Positions 26,447 to 34,705 are shown, numbered from the stretch's first letter. The stretch is DNA of 64,000 nt from Paenibacillus wynnii (GCF_000757885.1 NZ_JQCR01000002.1:2170001-2234000), one strand, 5' to 3'. Notes: generated from the sequence alone by a model not told the origin. Program-made: numbers and translations.

Positions 26447-27718
26447 TTACGATAGGTGAACATAAAACGTGGTGGACTCACCGATCACGCTTTTGGCGTA
26501 AATTTTTCCTTTGTGCTGCTCAATAATGGATTTAGCAATAGCTAGACCTAGGCCATATCCTCCTTGCTTGCGGGCTCTGGATGCATCCGTACGGTAAAAT
26601 CGGTCAAAGATCCTAGTCAGGTGTTCCGCAGCAATGCCCTCCCCGGTATTGGTTACCGATAGAATTACATCGTTCTGTTGCTTTTTAAGAGATAGGGTGA
26701 CCGAGCCTTTAGGATTGGCATATTTGACGGCGTTATCCAACAGGATCATGACGACCTGCCTGATTTGTTCGCTGTTTCCGTACACCGTCAACTGAGGTTC
26801 AATGTCGTACTCAAGCAGAATATGTTTCTCAAATATAACGGCTTCCATGGTCAAAATGATATCCTCAACGGTATCGCTTATATTGAATTTCGAAAAGATC
26901 ATATGGGTCTTGGAGTCATCCATTTGGGTCAGGTACAGAAGGTCGTTGGTTAGTTTGGTCATTCGCTCCGTTTCCGATTTGATATAGTACAGCCATTTCG
27001 ACTGATTGTGAATGGTGTCTCCGCTATTGGACAAGAGCACATCAGTATTGGTATTAATGATGGCCAGAGGTGTCTTGAGTTCATGGGAGGCATCGGCAAT
27101 AAACTGCTTCTGTTTATCGAAAGCTTCCTTGACCGGCGTGATCGAGCGATTCGCAAAGAACCGGCTTGTAAAGAATAGGGCAATTAGCATCACCGATCCC
27201 ACAAAAGCGAAGGTGTAAATAAGATTCGTTAAAATATCCTGCTGGTCGGTGACGTCAAGGAATACAAAGATGTATCCCGCATCCGTTGGCTGAACGTTAA
27301 AAGTCCAGTGACTCCCATCCAAGTTAAACTGACCCGTGTCCTTGTTCATTGATACTGCTTCCTGCAGCGCAAGCTCATAAATTTCATTGTCGATATCAAA
27401 TTTGGAGTTTTTGTCGATAAGGACCCAGTCCTTATCGGTCTGAACCGTGAAGAATACCGACCGATCCGGCGGATTTTTCCCGTTGTCCATAGGGCCGTCT
27501 TCATCCATTTCGGGTGTAGTCGGCTCGATCGAGCGTGGGTGATCGAAATTGCCAGGGAATTTCTGATTAGAATCGGTTAATTTATGCAGCTCCATGTCAA
27601 TACTTCTCCGAACATCCTGATAGGTAATCATGTATATGGAGGCAAAGGCGATAAGCATCATCACAGAGATGGTGGCTAGGTTAACAATAAGAAATCGATT
27701 TCTAAGCTTAGTGAACAT
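26447..27718 (-). CDS. Sensor histidine kinase, partner of the 27718-28395 regulator
   Basis: 423 residues. Helices at about 10-30 and 158-180 flank an extracellular domain rich in Asp/Pro (about 35-155). HisKA with FIADASHELKTPLAIINTNTD (His near residue 212), HATPase motifs VMILLDNAVKYAN, TNTGEGI, GGYGLGLAIAK. Resembles ArlS/CiaH-type kinases. Start ATG overlaps the regulator's TAA (TAATG). The pair is read away from the second VTC/DUF4956 cassette, with a shared repeat box suggesting regulation of it. Confidence 0.88.
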   Translation of the reverse strand: MFTKLRNRFLIVNLATISVMMLIAFASIYMITYQDVRRSIDMELHKLTDSNQKFPGNFDHPRSIEPTTPEMDEDGPMDNGKNPPDRSVFFTVQTDKDWVLIDKNSKFDIDNEIYELALQEAVSMNKDTGQFNLDGSHWTFNVQPTDAGYIFVFLDVTDQQDILTNLIYTFAFVGSVMLIALFFTSRFFANRSITPVKEAFDKQKQFIADASHELKTPLAIINTNTDVLLSNSGDTIHNQSKWLYYIKSETERMTKLTNDLLYLTQMDDSKTHMIFSKFNISDTVEDIILTMEAVIFEKHILLEYDIEPQLTVYGNSEQIRQVVMILLDNAVKYANPKGSVTLSLKKQQNDVILSVTNTGEGIAAEHLTRIFDRFYRTDASRARKQGGYGLGLAIAKSIIEQHKGKIYAKSVIGESTTFYVHLS

Positions 27719-28395
27719 TAGGTTGTCACCTCTAATACATACCCTACCCCGCGGAGCGTGCTAATACGTACCGCCGAATTCAAGAAGGTCAGCTTTTTTC
27801 TCAAAAAAGAAATGTATACTTCCACGTTGTTGTGTTCCACCTCGGAATCGAAACCCCATAGTTTCTCAATAATCTGCTCTTTGGAGGTTACGGCCTGTTT
27901 CCTCAATATCAGCAGCTCCAGCAGCTCACTCTCTTTTAAGTTCAGCTTCATTTCCTTTCCGTTAACGGAGAGCCGCAGATTCGCTGTATTGAGTTCCATA
28001 TCCCCGAACTTTAAAGCATCATCGGGTACAACCTCACCTTTACGTCTTAACGCCGCTCTTATTCTTGCCAACAGCTCTTCCGACGAAAAGGGTTTGGCGA
28101 TATAATCATCAGCCCCATGGTCTAGACCTGTCACCATATCAGTGATTTCCCCTTTTGCGGTAAGAAAAATAACGGGTGTCGACAAACCTTCATTCCGAAT
28201 CTTCTTCAGCACGCTGAATCCATCCATTTCAGGCATCATAATGTCGAGCAGCAGCAAATCATATATACCGCTTAAAGCGTAATCTAGACCGGATCTGCCG
28301 TCATGTACAGCATCTACGGAGTAATTGTGCTTCTTTAGTATTTGAGTTAAGGCCTCCGCAAGATGAAGCTCGTCTTCTACGATTAATATCCTCAT
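27718..28395 (-). CDS. OmpR-family response regulator
   Basis: 225 residues from ATG 28395 (RBS GAGGATGG); the frame extends to 28416 without support. Receiver domain with EDELHLAEAL, phosphoacceptor in LLLDIMMPEMDGF, and YIAKPFSSEELLARI; winged helix with ESELLELLILRKQ and ISTLRGVGYVLE. First gene of the TCS operon. A direct-repeat box on its own strand at 28653-28676 matches one in front of the VTC gene. Confidence 0.88.
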   Translation of the reverse strand: MRILIVEDELHLAEALTQILKKHNYSVDAVHDGRSGLDYALSGIYDLLLLDIMMPEMDGFSVLKKIRNEGLSTPVIFLTAKGEITDMVTGLDHGADDYIAKPFSSEELLARIRAALRRKGEVVPDDALKFGDMELNTANLRLSVNGKEMKLNLKESELLELLILRKQAVTSKEQIIEKLWGFDSEVEHNNVEVYISFLRKKLTFLNSAVRISTLRGVGYVLEVTT

Positions 28396-28443
28396 GGGTT
28401 TGCCATCCTCTATCATTAATTGTGGATCTGTATATATAAGATG

Positions 28444-28626
28444 AACTTAAGGCTCAGGCGTCACTACCGTGAAGATTTGGACTTCCGGCCGCTGTTGTAT
28501 CCAGATTTCTTTGATTTAATCCGCTTTTAGCGGTTGAAATCCGGATACAAAGGCGGGCGCTATCGCTCCTACAGTTCCAAATTTTTCTATCGTTCCTTTT
28601 CGCTTTTTTTATTTTCTTTTGTTCAG
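28444..28626 (-). repeat. About 183-bp intergenic repeat, copy B (inverted partner of 9328-9509)
   Basis: Reading the minus strand from 28626 to 28444 gives the same element as copy A, from GAACAAAAGAAAATAAAAAA through GGAACTGTAGGAGCGATAGC to GAGCCTTAAGTT. The hairpin loop differs: here the inner stem is extended by CCGC/GCGG. It lies in the leader of the response regulator gene. Confidence 0.85.
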
Positions 28627-28652
28627 CTTATATAGAAACAATTATATCAAGT

Positions 28653-28676
28653 TTACCTTTAGCGAACCTTAATAGG
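28653..28676 (-). promoter_or_regulatory. Tandem direct-repeat box, copy 1 (upstream of response regulator)
   Basis: Minus strand TTAAGGTTCGCTAAAGGT: two TTAAGG/TAAAGG-like half-sites about 10-11 bases apart, the spacing bound by OmpR-type dimers. It matches copy 2 at 28918-28941 at 15 of 18 positions. Confidence 0.5.
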
Positions 28677-28708
28677 ATGAAGTAATGATCAGAACCACCT
28701 CAATATTT

Positions 28709-28892
28709 TATGCGGACTGTAAAGACCCTATTGGAGTCGCAGGCTGCATTATCAATGATGATGTGGACACAGGAGACGCTATTGAATGGAAAACACCTTC
28801 TTATAGATAGAAATTCTCTCAATAGTGCCCCTAGTGTCCGCATACCCCGCAAATTGCCCTGTTTTGAACAAATAGGGTCTTCTGAGTCCGTA
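28709..28892. repeat. Nested-palindrome intergenic repeat element
   Basis: Outer arms: TATGCGGACTGTAAAGACCC TATT (28709-28732) pair with 28871-28892 (AATAGGGTCTTCTGAGTCCG TA). Inner arms: GTGGACACAGGAGACGCTAT TGA (28763-28785) pair with 28819-28841. About 184 bp, no protein supported in it. Placed between the response regulator leader and the VTC promoter. Confidence 0.7.
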
Positions 28893-28917
28893 CAAATATT
28901 AAAGCATTGTAAAATCA

Positions 28918-28941
28918 TTTAAGATTCATTAAAGGTTCGGG
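28918..28941 (+). promoter_or_regulatory. Tandem direct-repeat box, copy 2 (upstream of VTC gene)
   Basis: TTAAGATTCATTAAAGGT within 28918-28941, matching copy 1 at 15 of 18 positions. It is about 70 bases before the VTC start and upstream of a plausible TATAGA -10 at 28985, so it fits an activator site for the divergent response regulator. Confidence 0.5.
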
Positions 28942-29010
28942 GGCTAAGATTCAAACATGAGCAAACGAGATCACCACACGAGAATATAGAATAGAAAGGA
29001 TCTGCCCCCT

Positions 29011-29754
29011 ATGGCTATAGAGGTGTTTAACCGATACGAGAACAAGTACTTGCTTGATCATGAGGCCTACCTCACATTCTACAATAGATTATTGGAGTAT
29101 ATGGAACTGGATGAGTACAACAAGCAGCATGAGTTTTATTCCATAAGTAATCTATATTTTGATACACAGAATGATGCGTTGATTCGAAACAGCCTGGCGA
29201 AGCCGAAGTATAAGGAAAAACTCCGCTTAAGAGCTTACGGCGTTCCGAACGAGGATGCGAAGGTTTATCTGGAGATCAAGAAGAAGGTATTCGGGCTGGT
29301 CAATAAAAGAAGAACGGCGCTTCAATTAAATGAAGCCTATGATTTTGTCCGTACCGGACTTGAGCCCGAGTTCAAGGATTACATGAATAAACAGGTCATC
29401 AATGAAATTACTTATTTCCTAAAACGCTATGAATTGCAGCCCAAAGTGTACTTGGCTTATGAGAGAAAGGCGCTATTTTGTAAACAAAACCGCGATCTCA
29501 GAATCACCTTCGATACTAATATTAGAAGCAGACGGTATGATCTTAAGCTGGAAAATGGGGACCACGGGGAACCCTTGGTGGAGAACGGCCAATGGTTGAT
29601 GGAAGTGAAAGCAGAGAAGACGGTTCCGATGTGGCTGTCGAGAATGCTGTCAGAACATGAAATGTTCCGTACAAGCTTCTCCAAGTACGGTAATGAATAT
29701 AAAAAAATGCTGAAGAACGGCAATGCTGAAAGGGAGAGTGTCATCTATGCTTGA
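29011..29754 (+). CDS. VTC-domain protein (polyphosphate polymerase-like), copy 2
   Basis: 247 residues, one VTC domain. Key blocks: FNRYENKYLLDHEAY at the start, NLYFDTQNDALIRNSLAKP, EKLRLRAYG basic pair near residue 72, VYLEIKKKVFGLVNKRR, YERKALFCKQNRDLRITFD, and LMEVKAEKTVPMWL near the C-terminus. Overall plan and length match copy 1 at 6997-7707 but the sequences are clearly diverged. Cytosolic. Its last 8 bases overlap the DUF4956 gene, so the two are translationally coupled. Probably controlled by the divergent two-component system. Confidence 0.87.
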   Translation: MAIEVFNRYENKYLLDHEAYLTFYNRLLEYMELDEYNKQHEFYSISNLYFDTQNDALIRNSLAKPKYKEKLRLRAYGVPNEDAKVYLEIKKKVFGLVNKRRTALQLNEAYDFVRTGLEPEFKDYMNKQVINEITYFLKRYELQPKVYLAYERKALFCKQNRDLRITFDTNIRSRRYDLKLENGDHGEPLVENGQWLMEVKAEKTVPMWLSRMLSEHEMFRTSFSKYGNEYKKMLKNGNAERESVIYA

Positions 29755-30430
29755 TTCAATCTTCAACACAACTCTAACCAATACAGAGTTAAGTTTAACT
29801 AACGCAATTATAACCATCCTGTTATCCATTGCATTAGGCGGCATTATCAGCTTCACCTACATGAAGACCAACCCCAATTCATATTCACAAAGTTTCACCT
29901 TGACTATGGTCTTGCTTCCGGTGATTGTGGCGATCATCATTCTTTTAATCGGCAGCAATATCGCAAGGGCCTTCAGCCTTGCCGGAGCTTTCTCCATCAT
30001 TCGGTTTAGAAGCGCACCCGGCGATCCTAAAGATATTACCTTTGTCTTGTTCACCATGGCATCCGGACTGGCTTGCGGAGTGGGTTCATTCGGTTACGCC
30101 GTATTGTTTACAGTTATTCTGTGTGTGCTCATGTTTATCCTTAATCATTTTAACTTTGGCGTAAGAAAAACATTGCAAAAAATGCTTAAAGTGACGATTC
30201 CAGAGAACCTGGGATACGACGAGGCCTTCGACGAAATCTTTAAAAAATATAACATTAGGTATGAGCTTAAGAAGATTAGAACAACAGAGCTTGGCAGCTT
30301 GTATGAACTGGTATATGCCGTTTCGATGGATGGGCTAACGAACCAGAAGGAATTCCTCGATGATATTCGTTGCAGAAACGGCAATCTAGATATCTCGCTA
30401 ACCATGAGTCCTACCTCGACTGACTATTAA
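29747..30430 (+). CDS. DUF4956 integral membrane protein, copy 2
   Basis: 227 residues from ATG 29747 (RBS AGGGAG); the frame is open 8 codons further upstream. Helices at about 18-38, 52-73 and 95-140, then a soluble alpha/beta domain with DDIRCRNGNLDISLTM at the end. AFSLAGAFSIIRFRSAPGDPKDITFVLFTMASGLACG is the family hallmark, aligning with LGMVGALSIVRFRTAVKDPLDI of copy 1. Function unknown; consistently next to VTC. Confidence 0.86.
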   Translation: MLDSIFNTTLTNTELSLTNAIITILLSIALGGIISFTYMKTNPNSYSQSFTLTMVLLPVIVAIIILLIGSNIARAFSLAGAFSIIRFRSAPGDPKDITFVLFTMASGLACGVGSFGYAVLFTVILCVLMFILNHFNFGVRKTLQKMLKVTIPENLGYDEAFDEIFKKYNIRYELKKIRTTELGSLYELVYAVSMDGLTNQKEFLDDIRCRNGNLDISLTMSPTSTDY

Positions 30431-30458
30431 ATTAAACGACTGAAAGGAAAGATGAGAT

Positions 30459-32414
30459 ATGAAGAAGCTTATAACAGGGAGTAAATTAAGTAAATTATCG
30501 ATGGTGTTCATGTGTGCGGCCTTAATCGCTGCTTGTGGAAATACATCTGAGGCACAGACGAATGACGAGACGGCATCAACAACGACAACCGCAGCGAAGA
30601 GTACAGTGGCTACTGAGGGGCAACAAACCAGCATAAAGATGTCCGATTTGGTGACCTTTGATGAGAAGGATCAATCTACGGATTGGAGTGCAGAGAATCC
30701 GGTTCTTATTCAACTGGAGGGAACAAGCGCCAGCATTGAAGGTTCCGGGGCTGAAGCAAAGGATGGCTCGGTGATGATCACAGCAGCGGGAACCTATGTC
30801 CTTAGCGGAAAGCTTACCGAAGGCCAGGTTGTCGTAGATGTTCAGGATGAAGGAAACGTTCGGTTGGTGCTGAACGGTGTGGATATTCATGATAGTGACA
30901 GCGCGCCGATCTACGTCAAAGAGGCTAAAAATGCGATGATAACACTTATAGCGGGAACAGAGAATGTTGTTACCGATGGAAAAACCTACGTGCTCGCGGA
31001 TGATTCAACAGATGAGCCCAATGCAGCTATTTTCAGTAAGTCAGATCTGACGATTAATGGAACCGGTAAACTGTCGGTTCTCGCGAACTACAACAACGGA
31101 ATAACAAGTAAAGATGACCTGAAAATCAGAGAAGGAACTATTGAAGTTCAGGCTGCGGATGATGGAATTCTGGGACGCGACATGGTTGCCGTTGCAGACG
31201 GAAAAATAACGATTGTGGCTGCAGGAGACGGAATCAAAGCAACCAATGACACCGATGCTGCTAAAGGATTCATTGCTATAGCAGGTGGAACGTTTGATGT
31301 TAAGGCCGGAGCTGATGGAATTCAAGCGGAAACAACGGTGCTGATTGATGGCGGTACCTACACCATGGTTACTGGCGGCGGTAATGAGAATGGTGAAGTC
31401 AAAGTGGAAGAAAGAGGGCAAGGCGGTCCATGGGGCGGCGATACAGCCCAGTCCAGCACCGACACTGAGATTGAATCGGAAGAAACGGAATCACAAAGTG
31501 CGAAGGGTGTGAAAGCTACAGGGAACATTGTTGTTAATAACGGCACCTTTACGATTGATTCTGCAGATGATGCCATTCACAGTAATGGAAGTGTAGTTGT
31601 ATCTGGCGGAGAACTCGCTATTGCATCTGGCGATGACGGATTACATGCGGGTACCTCGCTAACGATTTCCGGCGGACAAGTCGATATCACCAAAAGCTAT
31701 GAAGGAATCGAAGGATCCGTGATCACGATTTCAGGTGGTGAAACTCATGTGGTCGCCTCTGATGACGGAACGAATGCGGCAGGTGGAACAAATAATCTGC
31801 TCAATATCACCGGAGGCTACTTAACTGTTAATTCTCTAGGCGACGGATTGGATTCTAACGGATCTCTCTCCATGTCCGGCGGCACCGTGGTTGTGAGCGG
31901 TCCAACCGGCAACGGCAATGGCACCTTGGACTATGACGGCACCTTCGAGATGACCGGTGGAACCTTGGCGGCGGCTGGGAGCTCGGGAATGGCCCAAGCA
32001 CCATCGAACGACTCCAGCCAATTCTCTCTCCTTATGAGTTTTCCACAGACACAGAAGGCCGGAACTTTAGTTCATCTGGAAGACAGCGAGGGAAACAATA
32101 TCATGACCTTTGCCCCTGCAAAGGATTATCAAACGATTGTGATCAGCTCGCCGAATCTGAAGAAGGCTGGTTCGTACACTCTCTATTCGAGAGGGACATC
32201 AACTGGCAGCGAAGTCAGCGGCTATTATGCGGACGGAGAATACTCTGGCGGCACGAAGGTGATTGATTTCGAGATTACAACAAGCGTGACTTGGTTGAAT
32301 GAATCGGGAGTAACGGCCGCTCAAAGCAACAATTTTGGTGGAGGCGGTGGAGGAGGTAGATCCAAAGGCGTAAGACCCGATGGAGCAGCCCCCGAAGGCG
32401 ATAGCTCAATGTAG
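30459..32414 (+). CDS. Cthe_2159-like carbohydrate-binding beta-helix lipoprotein
   Basis: 651 residues. Signal peptide ends in the lipobox LIAAC (Cys near residue 26). Many short repeats with ADDGI, GDGI, SDDGT and SGGE/SGGQ turns (about residues 150-500) form a right-handed beta-helix; Cthe_2159 of Clostridium thermocellum has this fold, uses Ca2+ and binds polysaccharide. The acidic linker around 320-345 and a Gly-rich tail (FGGGGGGGR) are extra. Lipid-anchored outside the membrane. 28 bp after DUF4956 with RBS GAAAGGAAAG; presumably the third gene of the cassette, taking the place that CotH has in the pel-linked copy. Confidence 0.82.
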   Translation: MKKLITGSKLSKLSMVFMCAALIAACGNTSEAQTNDETASTTTTAAKSTVATEGQQTSIKMSDLVTFDEKDQSTDWSAENPVLIQLEGTSASIEGSGAEAKDGSVMITAAGTYVLSGKLTEGQVVVDVQDEGNVRLVLNGVDIHDSDSAPIYVKEAKNAMITLIAGTENVVTDGKTYVLADDSTDEPNAAIFSKSDLTINGTGKLSVLANYNNGITSKDDLKIREGTIEVQAADDGILGRDMVAVADGKITIVAAGDGIKATNDTDAAKGFIAIAGGTFDVKAGADGIQAETTVLIDGGTYTMVTGGGNENGEVKVEERGQGGPWGGDTAQSSTDTEIESEETESQSAKGVKATGNIVVNNGTFTIDSADDAIHSNGSVVVSGGELAIASGDDGLHAGTSLTISGGQVDITKSYEGIEGSVITISGGETHVVASDDGTNAAGGTNNLLNITGGYLTVNSLGDGLDSNGSLSMSGGTVVVSGPTGNGNGTLDYDGTFEMTGGTLAAAGSSGMAQAPSNDSSQFSLLMSFPQTQKAGTLVHLEDSEGNNIMTFAPAKDYQTIVISSPNLKKAGSYTLYSRGTSTGSEVSGYYADGEYSGGTKVIDFEITTSVTWLNESGVTAAQSNNFGGGGGGGRSKGVRPDGAAPEGDSSM

Positions 32415-32446
32415 CGGAAGTCTAAAAAGGAATACTGGAACATGCA

Positions 32447-32476
32447 AGCCCACTCTAAGTCAGGAGTGGGCTTTTT
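32447..32476 (+). terminator. Terminator after VTC-DUF4956-lipoprotein operon
   Basis: AGCCCACTC-taagtca-GGAGTGGGCT followed by TTTTT. Confidence 0.88.
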
Positions 32477-32487
32477 GTTACTTCCCG

Positions 32488-32518
32488 CACCTTACAGGTT
32501 TATAAGACTTGTAAGGTG
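32488..32518. repeat. Perfect 9-bp inverted repeat of unknown role
   Basis: CACCTTACA and TGTAAGGTG with a 13-base loop, no U-tract, between the terminator and the tetR promoter. Could be a regulatory RNA hairpin or chance. Confidence 0.3.
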
Positions 32519-32595
32519 GAGGTGGGAAATGAGGCTGTAGCACAGCCATAGATATCCGCAATATTACAAGGGGAGCTCGTAGTAGCAAGAAATGT

Positions 32596-32624
32596 TTGAC
32601 ATTCTACCTACTGGTAGGTAATAT
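32596..32624 (+). promoter_or_regulatory. SigA promoter of tetR with operator in the spacer
   Basis: -35 TTGACA (32596-32601), 17-base spacer, -10 TAATAT (32619-32624). The spacer contains the perfect palindrome TACCTAC-TG-GTAGGTA (32605-32620). A second copy of the palindrome lies in front of the SDR gene at 33229-33244, so self-repression is likely. Confidence 0.75.
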
Positions 32625-32631
32625 AAGGAAT

Positions 32632-33204
32632 ATGAACAATAACACGTTAGATCAAATTTTGGATACTGCGCAGCGGCTGGTTCAAACATTAGGCTTTAAT
32701 GCGTTTAGTTATGCGGACATCTCAAAAGAAGTCGGTATTCGAAAGGCAAGCATTCATTATCACTTCCCCAATAAGGCAGACTTGGGAGAAGCGTTAGTCG
32801 GGCGGTATCATAATAATTTTACTACCGCTCTAAAGCAAATTGATGCGCAAATACCAGATGATTTGGAAAAGCTGCGTCAATTCACTACGCTTTACAAAGC
32901 AGGGCCCTTACAAGATTTTCGTCTCTGTTTGGGCGTCATGTACTCAACCGACTACATTACGTTACCAGAGAGAGTACAAGACAAACTCACGGGGTACTTT
33001 TCCACTAATCTAACCTGGCTGGAGCAAGTAATGAATCATGGATTAATGGCGGGAACGATCACCTTCAAAGGTTCAGCAAAGGCCCAAGCTCTTAAGTTTC
33101 TTGCAGCACTCCAAGGCGCACAATTGCTCGCACGAAGTTTTAAGGACATCGAGAAATTTGAGGAGATAGCCGAAGAATTAATAACTGCTTTAGCTAAAAA
33201 CTAA
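32632..33204 (+). CDS. TetR-family regulator, autoregulated
   Basis: 190 residues from ATG 32632 (RBS TAAGGA); an upstream TTG at 32596 lies in the promoter and is rejected. HTH at about 25-50 (FSYADISKEVGIRKASIHYHFPNKADLG). The C-terminal domain resembles that of YcdC/LmrA-like group regulators. Upstream promoter carries its own palindrome, and the following SDR gene has the same palindrome, so both are inferred targets. Confidence 0.88.
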   Translation: MNNNTLDQILDTAQRLVQTLGFNAFSYADISKEVGIRKASIHYHFPNKADLGEALVGRYHNNFTTALKQIDAQIPDDLEKLRQFTTLYKAGPLQDFRLCLGVMYSTDYITLPERVQDKLTGYFSTNLTWLEQVMNHGLMAGTITFKGSAKAQALKFLAALQGAQLLARSFKDIEKFEEIAEELITALAKN

Positions 33205-33211
33205 AGCAGTT
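33183..33211 (+). terminator. Terminator overlapping tetR stop
   Basis: AACTGCTTTAG / CTAAAGCAGTT stem with an 7-base loop and ATTTTC after it; the tetR stop codon is inside. It partly separates tetR from the SDR gene, which has its own operator. Confidence 0.7.
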
Positions 33212-33228
33212 ATTTTCTAAATATAACC

Positions 33229-33244
33229 TACCTATTAGTAGGTA
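33229..33244. promoter_or_regulatory. TetR operator in front of SDR gene
   Basis: TACCTATTAGTAGGTA, matching the palindrome at 32605-32620 at 13 of 16 positions; 19 bases before the GTG start. Confidence 0.6.
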
Positions 33245-33263
33245 AATAGAGGAGCGTGTAAAT

Positions 33264-34034
33264 GTGGATTTTCAAGGTAAAGTGATTATTATTACAGGTG
33301 GCGGCAGTGGCATGGGGAAAGCAACAGCGATTGAATTAGTGAAATTGGGGGCTAATGTTGTGATCAATGGCCGACGGGAGCAAGTATTATTAGATGCTGC
33401 GGCAGAAATTGATCCAACAGGAGAACACGTGATTACGGTAGTGGGAGATATAAGGAATCCTGAAACTTCTGCAAGAATTATGGAAGAAACCATTAATACA
33501 TTTAGTGGTATCGATGTATTGATCGTAAGCTCAGGAATCTTTAAGCCCACACCTTTTTTAGATCATTCCGAGGCAGACTTTAACTCCTATATGGATACTA
33601 TTGTGAAAGGAACATTTTTTATTGCGCAAGCCGTTATCCCTGAGATGATAAAGCGTGGGGGTGGAGCCATCGTCTCCGTGGGTTCCATGTGGGCAACTCA
33701 GGCCATTGGTGCCACACCTTCAAGTGCATACTCAGCTGCCATGGCGGGGAGACATGCGTTAACCCGTAATTTAGCTATAGAATTTGCTAAAGATCATATT
33801 CGCATAAATACCGTAGCTCCTGCTGTAGTAGAGACACCTGTTTACAATAGCTTTATTCCCCAAGATCAAATGAGAAGTGTATTAGATAGTTTTAATACGT
33901 TTCATCCACTTGGAAGAATTGGTCAGCCCAAGGATATGGTGTCCGCCATCTTGTTCTTGGCTAGTGAAGAAGCAAGTTGGATTACGGGAGCCCTTTTACC
34001 AGTCGATGGTGGTGTAACTGCGGGTAGGCATTAA
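33264..34034 (+). CDS. Short-chain dehydrogenase/reductase (SDR)
   Basis: 256 residues. TGGGSGMGKATA at about residues 12-23 binds the cofactor, GRREQ suggests NADP preference, then VSSGIFK, catalytic Ser in SVGSMW (near 140) and YSAAMAGRHALTR (Tyr near 155, Arg replacing the usual Lys). The C-terminal SEEASWITGALLPVDGGVTAG is typical of classical SDRs. The YxxxK motif reads YSAAM-AGR, so the Lys position is not standard; activity may be altered. GTG start with GAGG. Controlled by the adjacent TetR. Confidence 0.85.
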   Translation: MDFQGKVIIITGGGSGMGKATAIELVKLGANVVINGRREQVLLDAAAEIDPTGEHVITVVGDIRNPETSARIMEETINTFSGIDVLIVSSGIFKPTPFLDHSEADFNSYMDTIVKGTFFIAQAVIPEMIKRGGGAIVSVGSMWATQAIGATPSSAYSAAMAGRHALTRNLAIEFAKDHIRINTVAPAVVETPVYNSFIPQDQMRSVLDSFNTFHPLGRIGQPKDMVSAILFLASEEASWITGALLPVDGGVTAGRH

Positions 34035-34100
34035 TTAATATCATATTTAGTACGGTAAAAGGGGAGTAATCAAGAATTCCTTATTAAAATTTTAGAATAG

Positions 34101-34142
34101 AAAAAACAGGTCACCGCTAATTTAGCGGCAGCCTGTTTTTTG
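34101..34142. terminator. Bidirectional terminator between SDR and DUF1259
   Basis: AACAGG-tca-CCGCTA-att-TAGCGG-cag-CCTGTT, with an A-run to the left and TTTTTTTG to the right. Confidence 0.85.
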
Positions 34143-34154
34143 TTGTTCCACAGA

Positions 34155-34583
34155 TTATTTTTTTACCATTACGGGTCGAACTATTTTAGTGGTCAGTACA
34201 TTTAGTGCATCGCGGGTATTTCTAGCGAATACCAACGGTTTTTCCACCTTTTCGAAGTGAATGTACCAAATGTTGGGGTTGGTGAATAACCAGTGATTAT
34301 GGAGGGCGGTTACTTTTATCCCATGCTTGCGAAGACGTGAAATAAACGGATTGATTTCAGCAGTCAGAATAACCGTCTCGCCGAGGTTTAAGGCTCTTCC
34401 GTCACGGCCAATACTTTCAAATGAAAAGGCTTGTGGAATCGTTAAAAAGGATTTTGAATTCTTGCCTAGTATTCTAGGTTTAATATTATTTCTGACCGAC
34501 GAAGCTGTGCAAACCCCATTTATAACTTGTGGGGTAGCTCTTAAAATGGTTGCATATTGTCTGCAGAGTGGACTGATTGCCAT
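34155..34583 (-). CDS. DUF1259 (LpqO-like) protein
   Basis: 142 residues from ATG 34583, preceded by the strong GGAGGTG; the upstream extension is not used. AFSFESIGRDGRALNLGETVIL and HGIKVTALHNHWLFTNPNIWYIHFE are the conserved blocks of DUF1259; the GIKVTALHNH and HFE residues may form a metal or active site. No signal peptide visible. Function unknown. Confidence 0.78.
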   Translation of the reverse strand: MAISPLCRQYATILRATPQVINGVCTASSVRNNIKPRILGKNSKSFLTIPQAFSFESIGRDGRALNLGETVILTAEINPFISRLRKHGIKVTALHNHWLFTNPNIWYIHFEKVEKPLVFARNTRDALNVLTTKIVRPVMVKK

Positions 34584-34705
34584 TTTCCCAACACCTCCAT
34601 ATATGAATCTACTAATAGGATATGAAGGGGGAAGCAATATGGAAGGGCCTTTCATAGAGAGGATATGCCTCTTTTAAGCGTTGTCTACAATAACTAACTC
34701 TGATA

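Noticed and set aside
9328..28626. Composite transposon bounded by the inverted repeats
   Set aside because: No transposase lies near either copy, and the enclosed genes look like ordinary chromosomal genes.
28700..28922. Frames of 70-72 codons on both strands
   Set aside because: They coincide with the nested palindrome; strand-symmetric frames are expected from inverted repeats.
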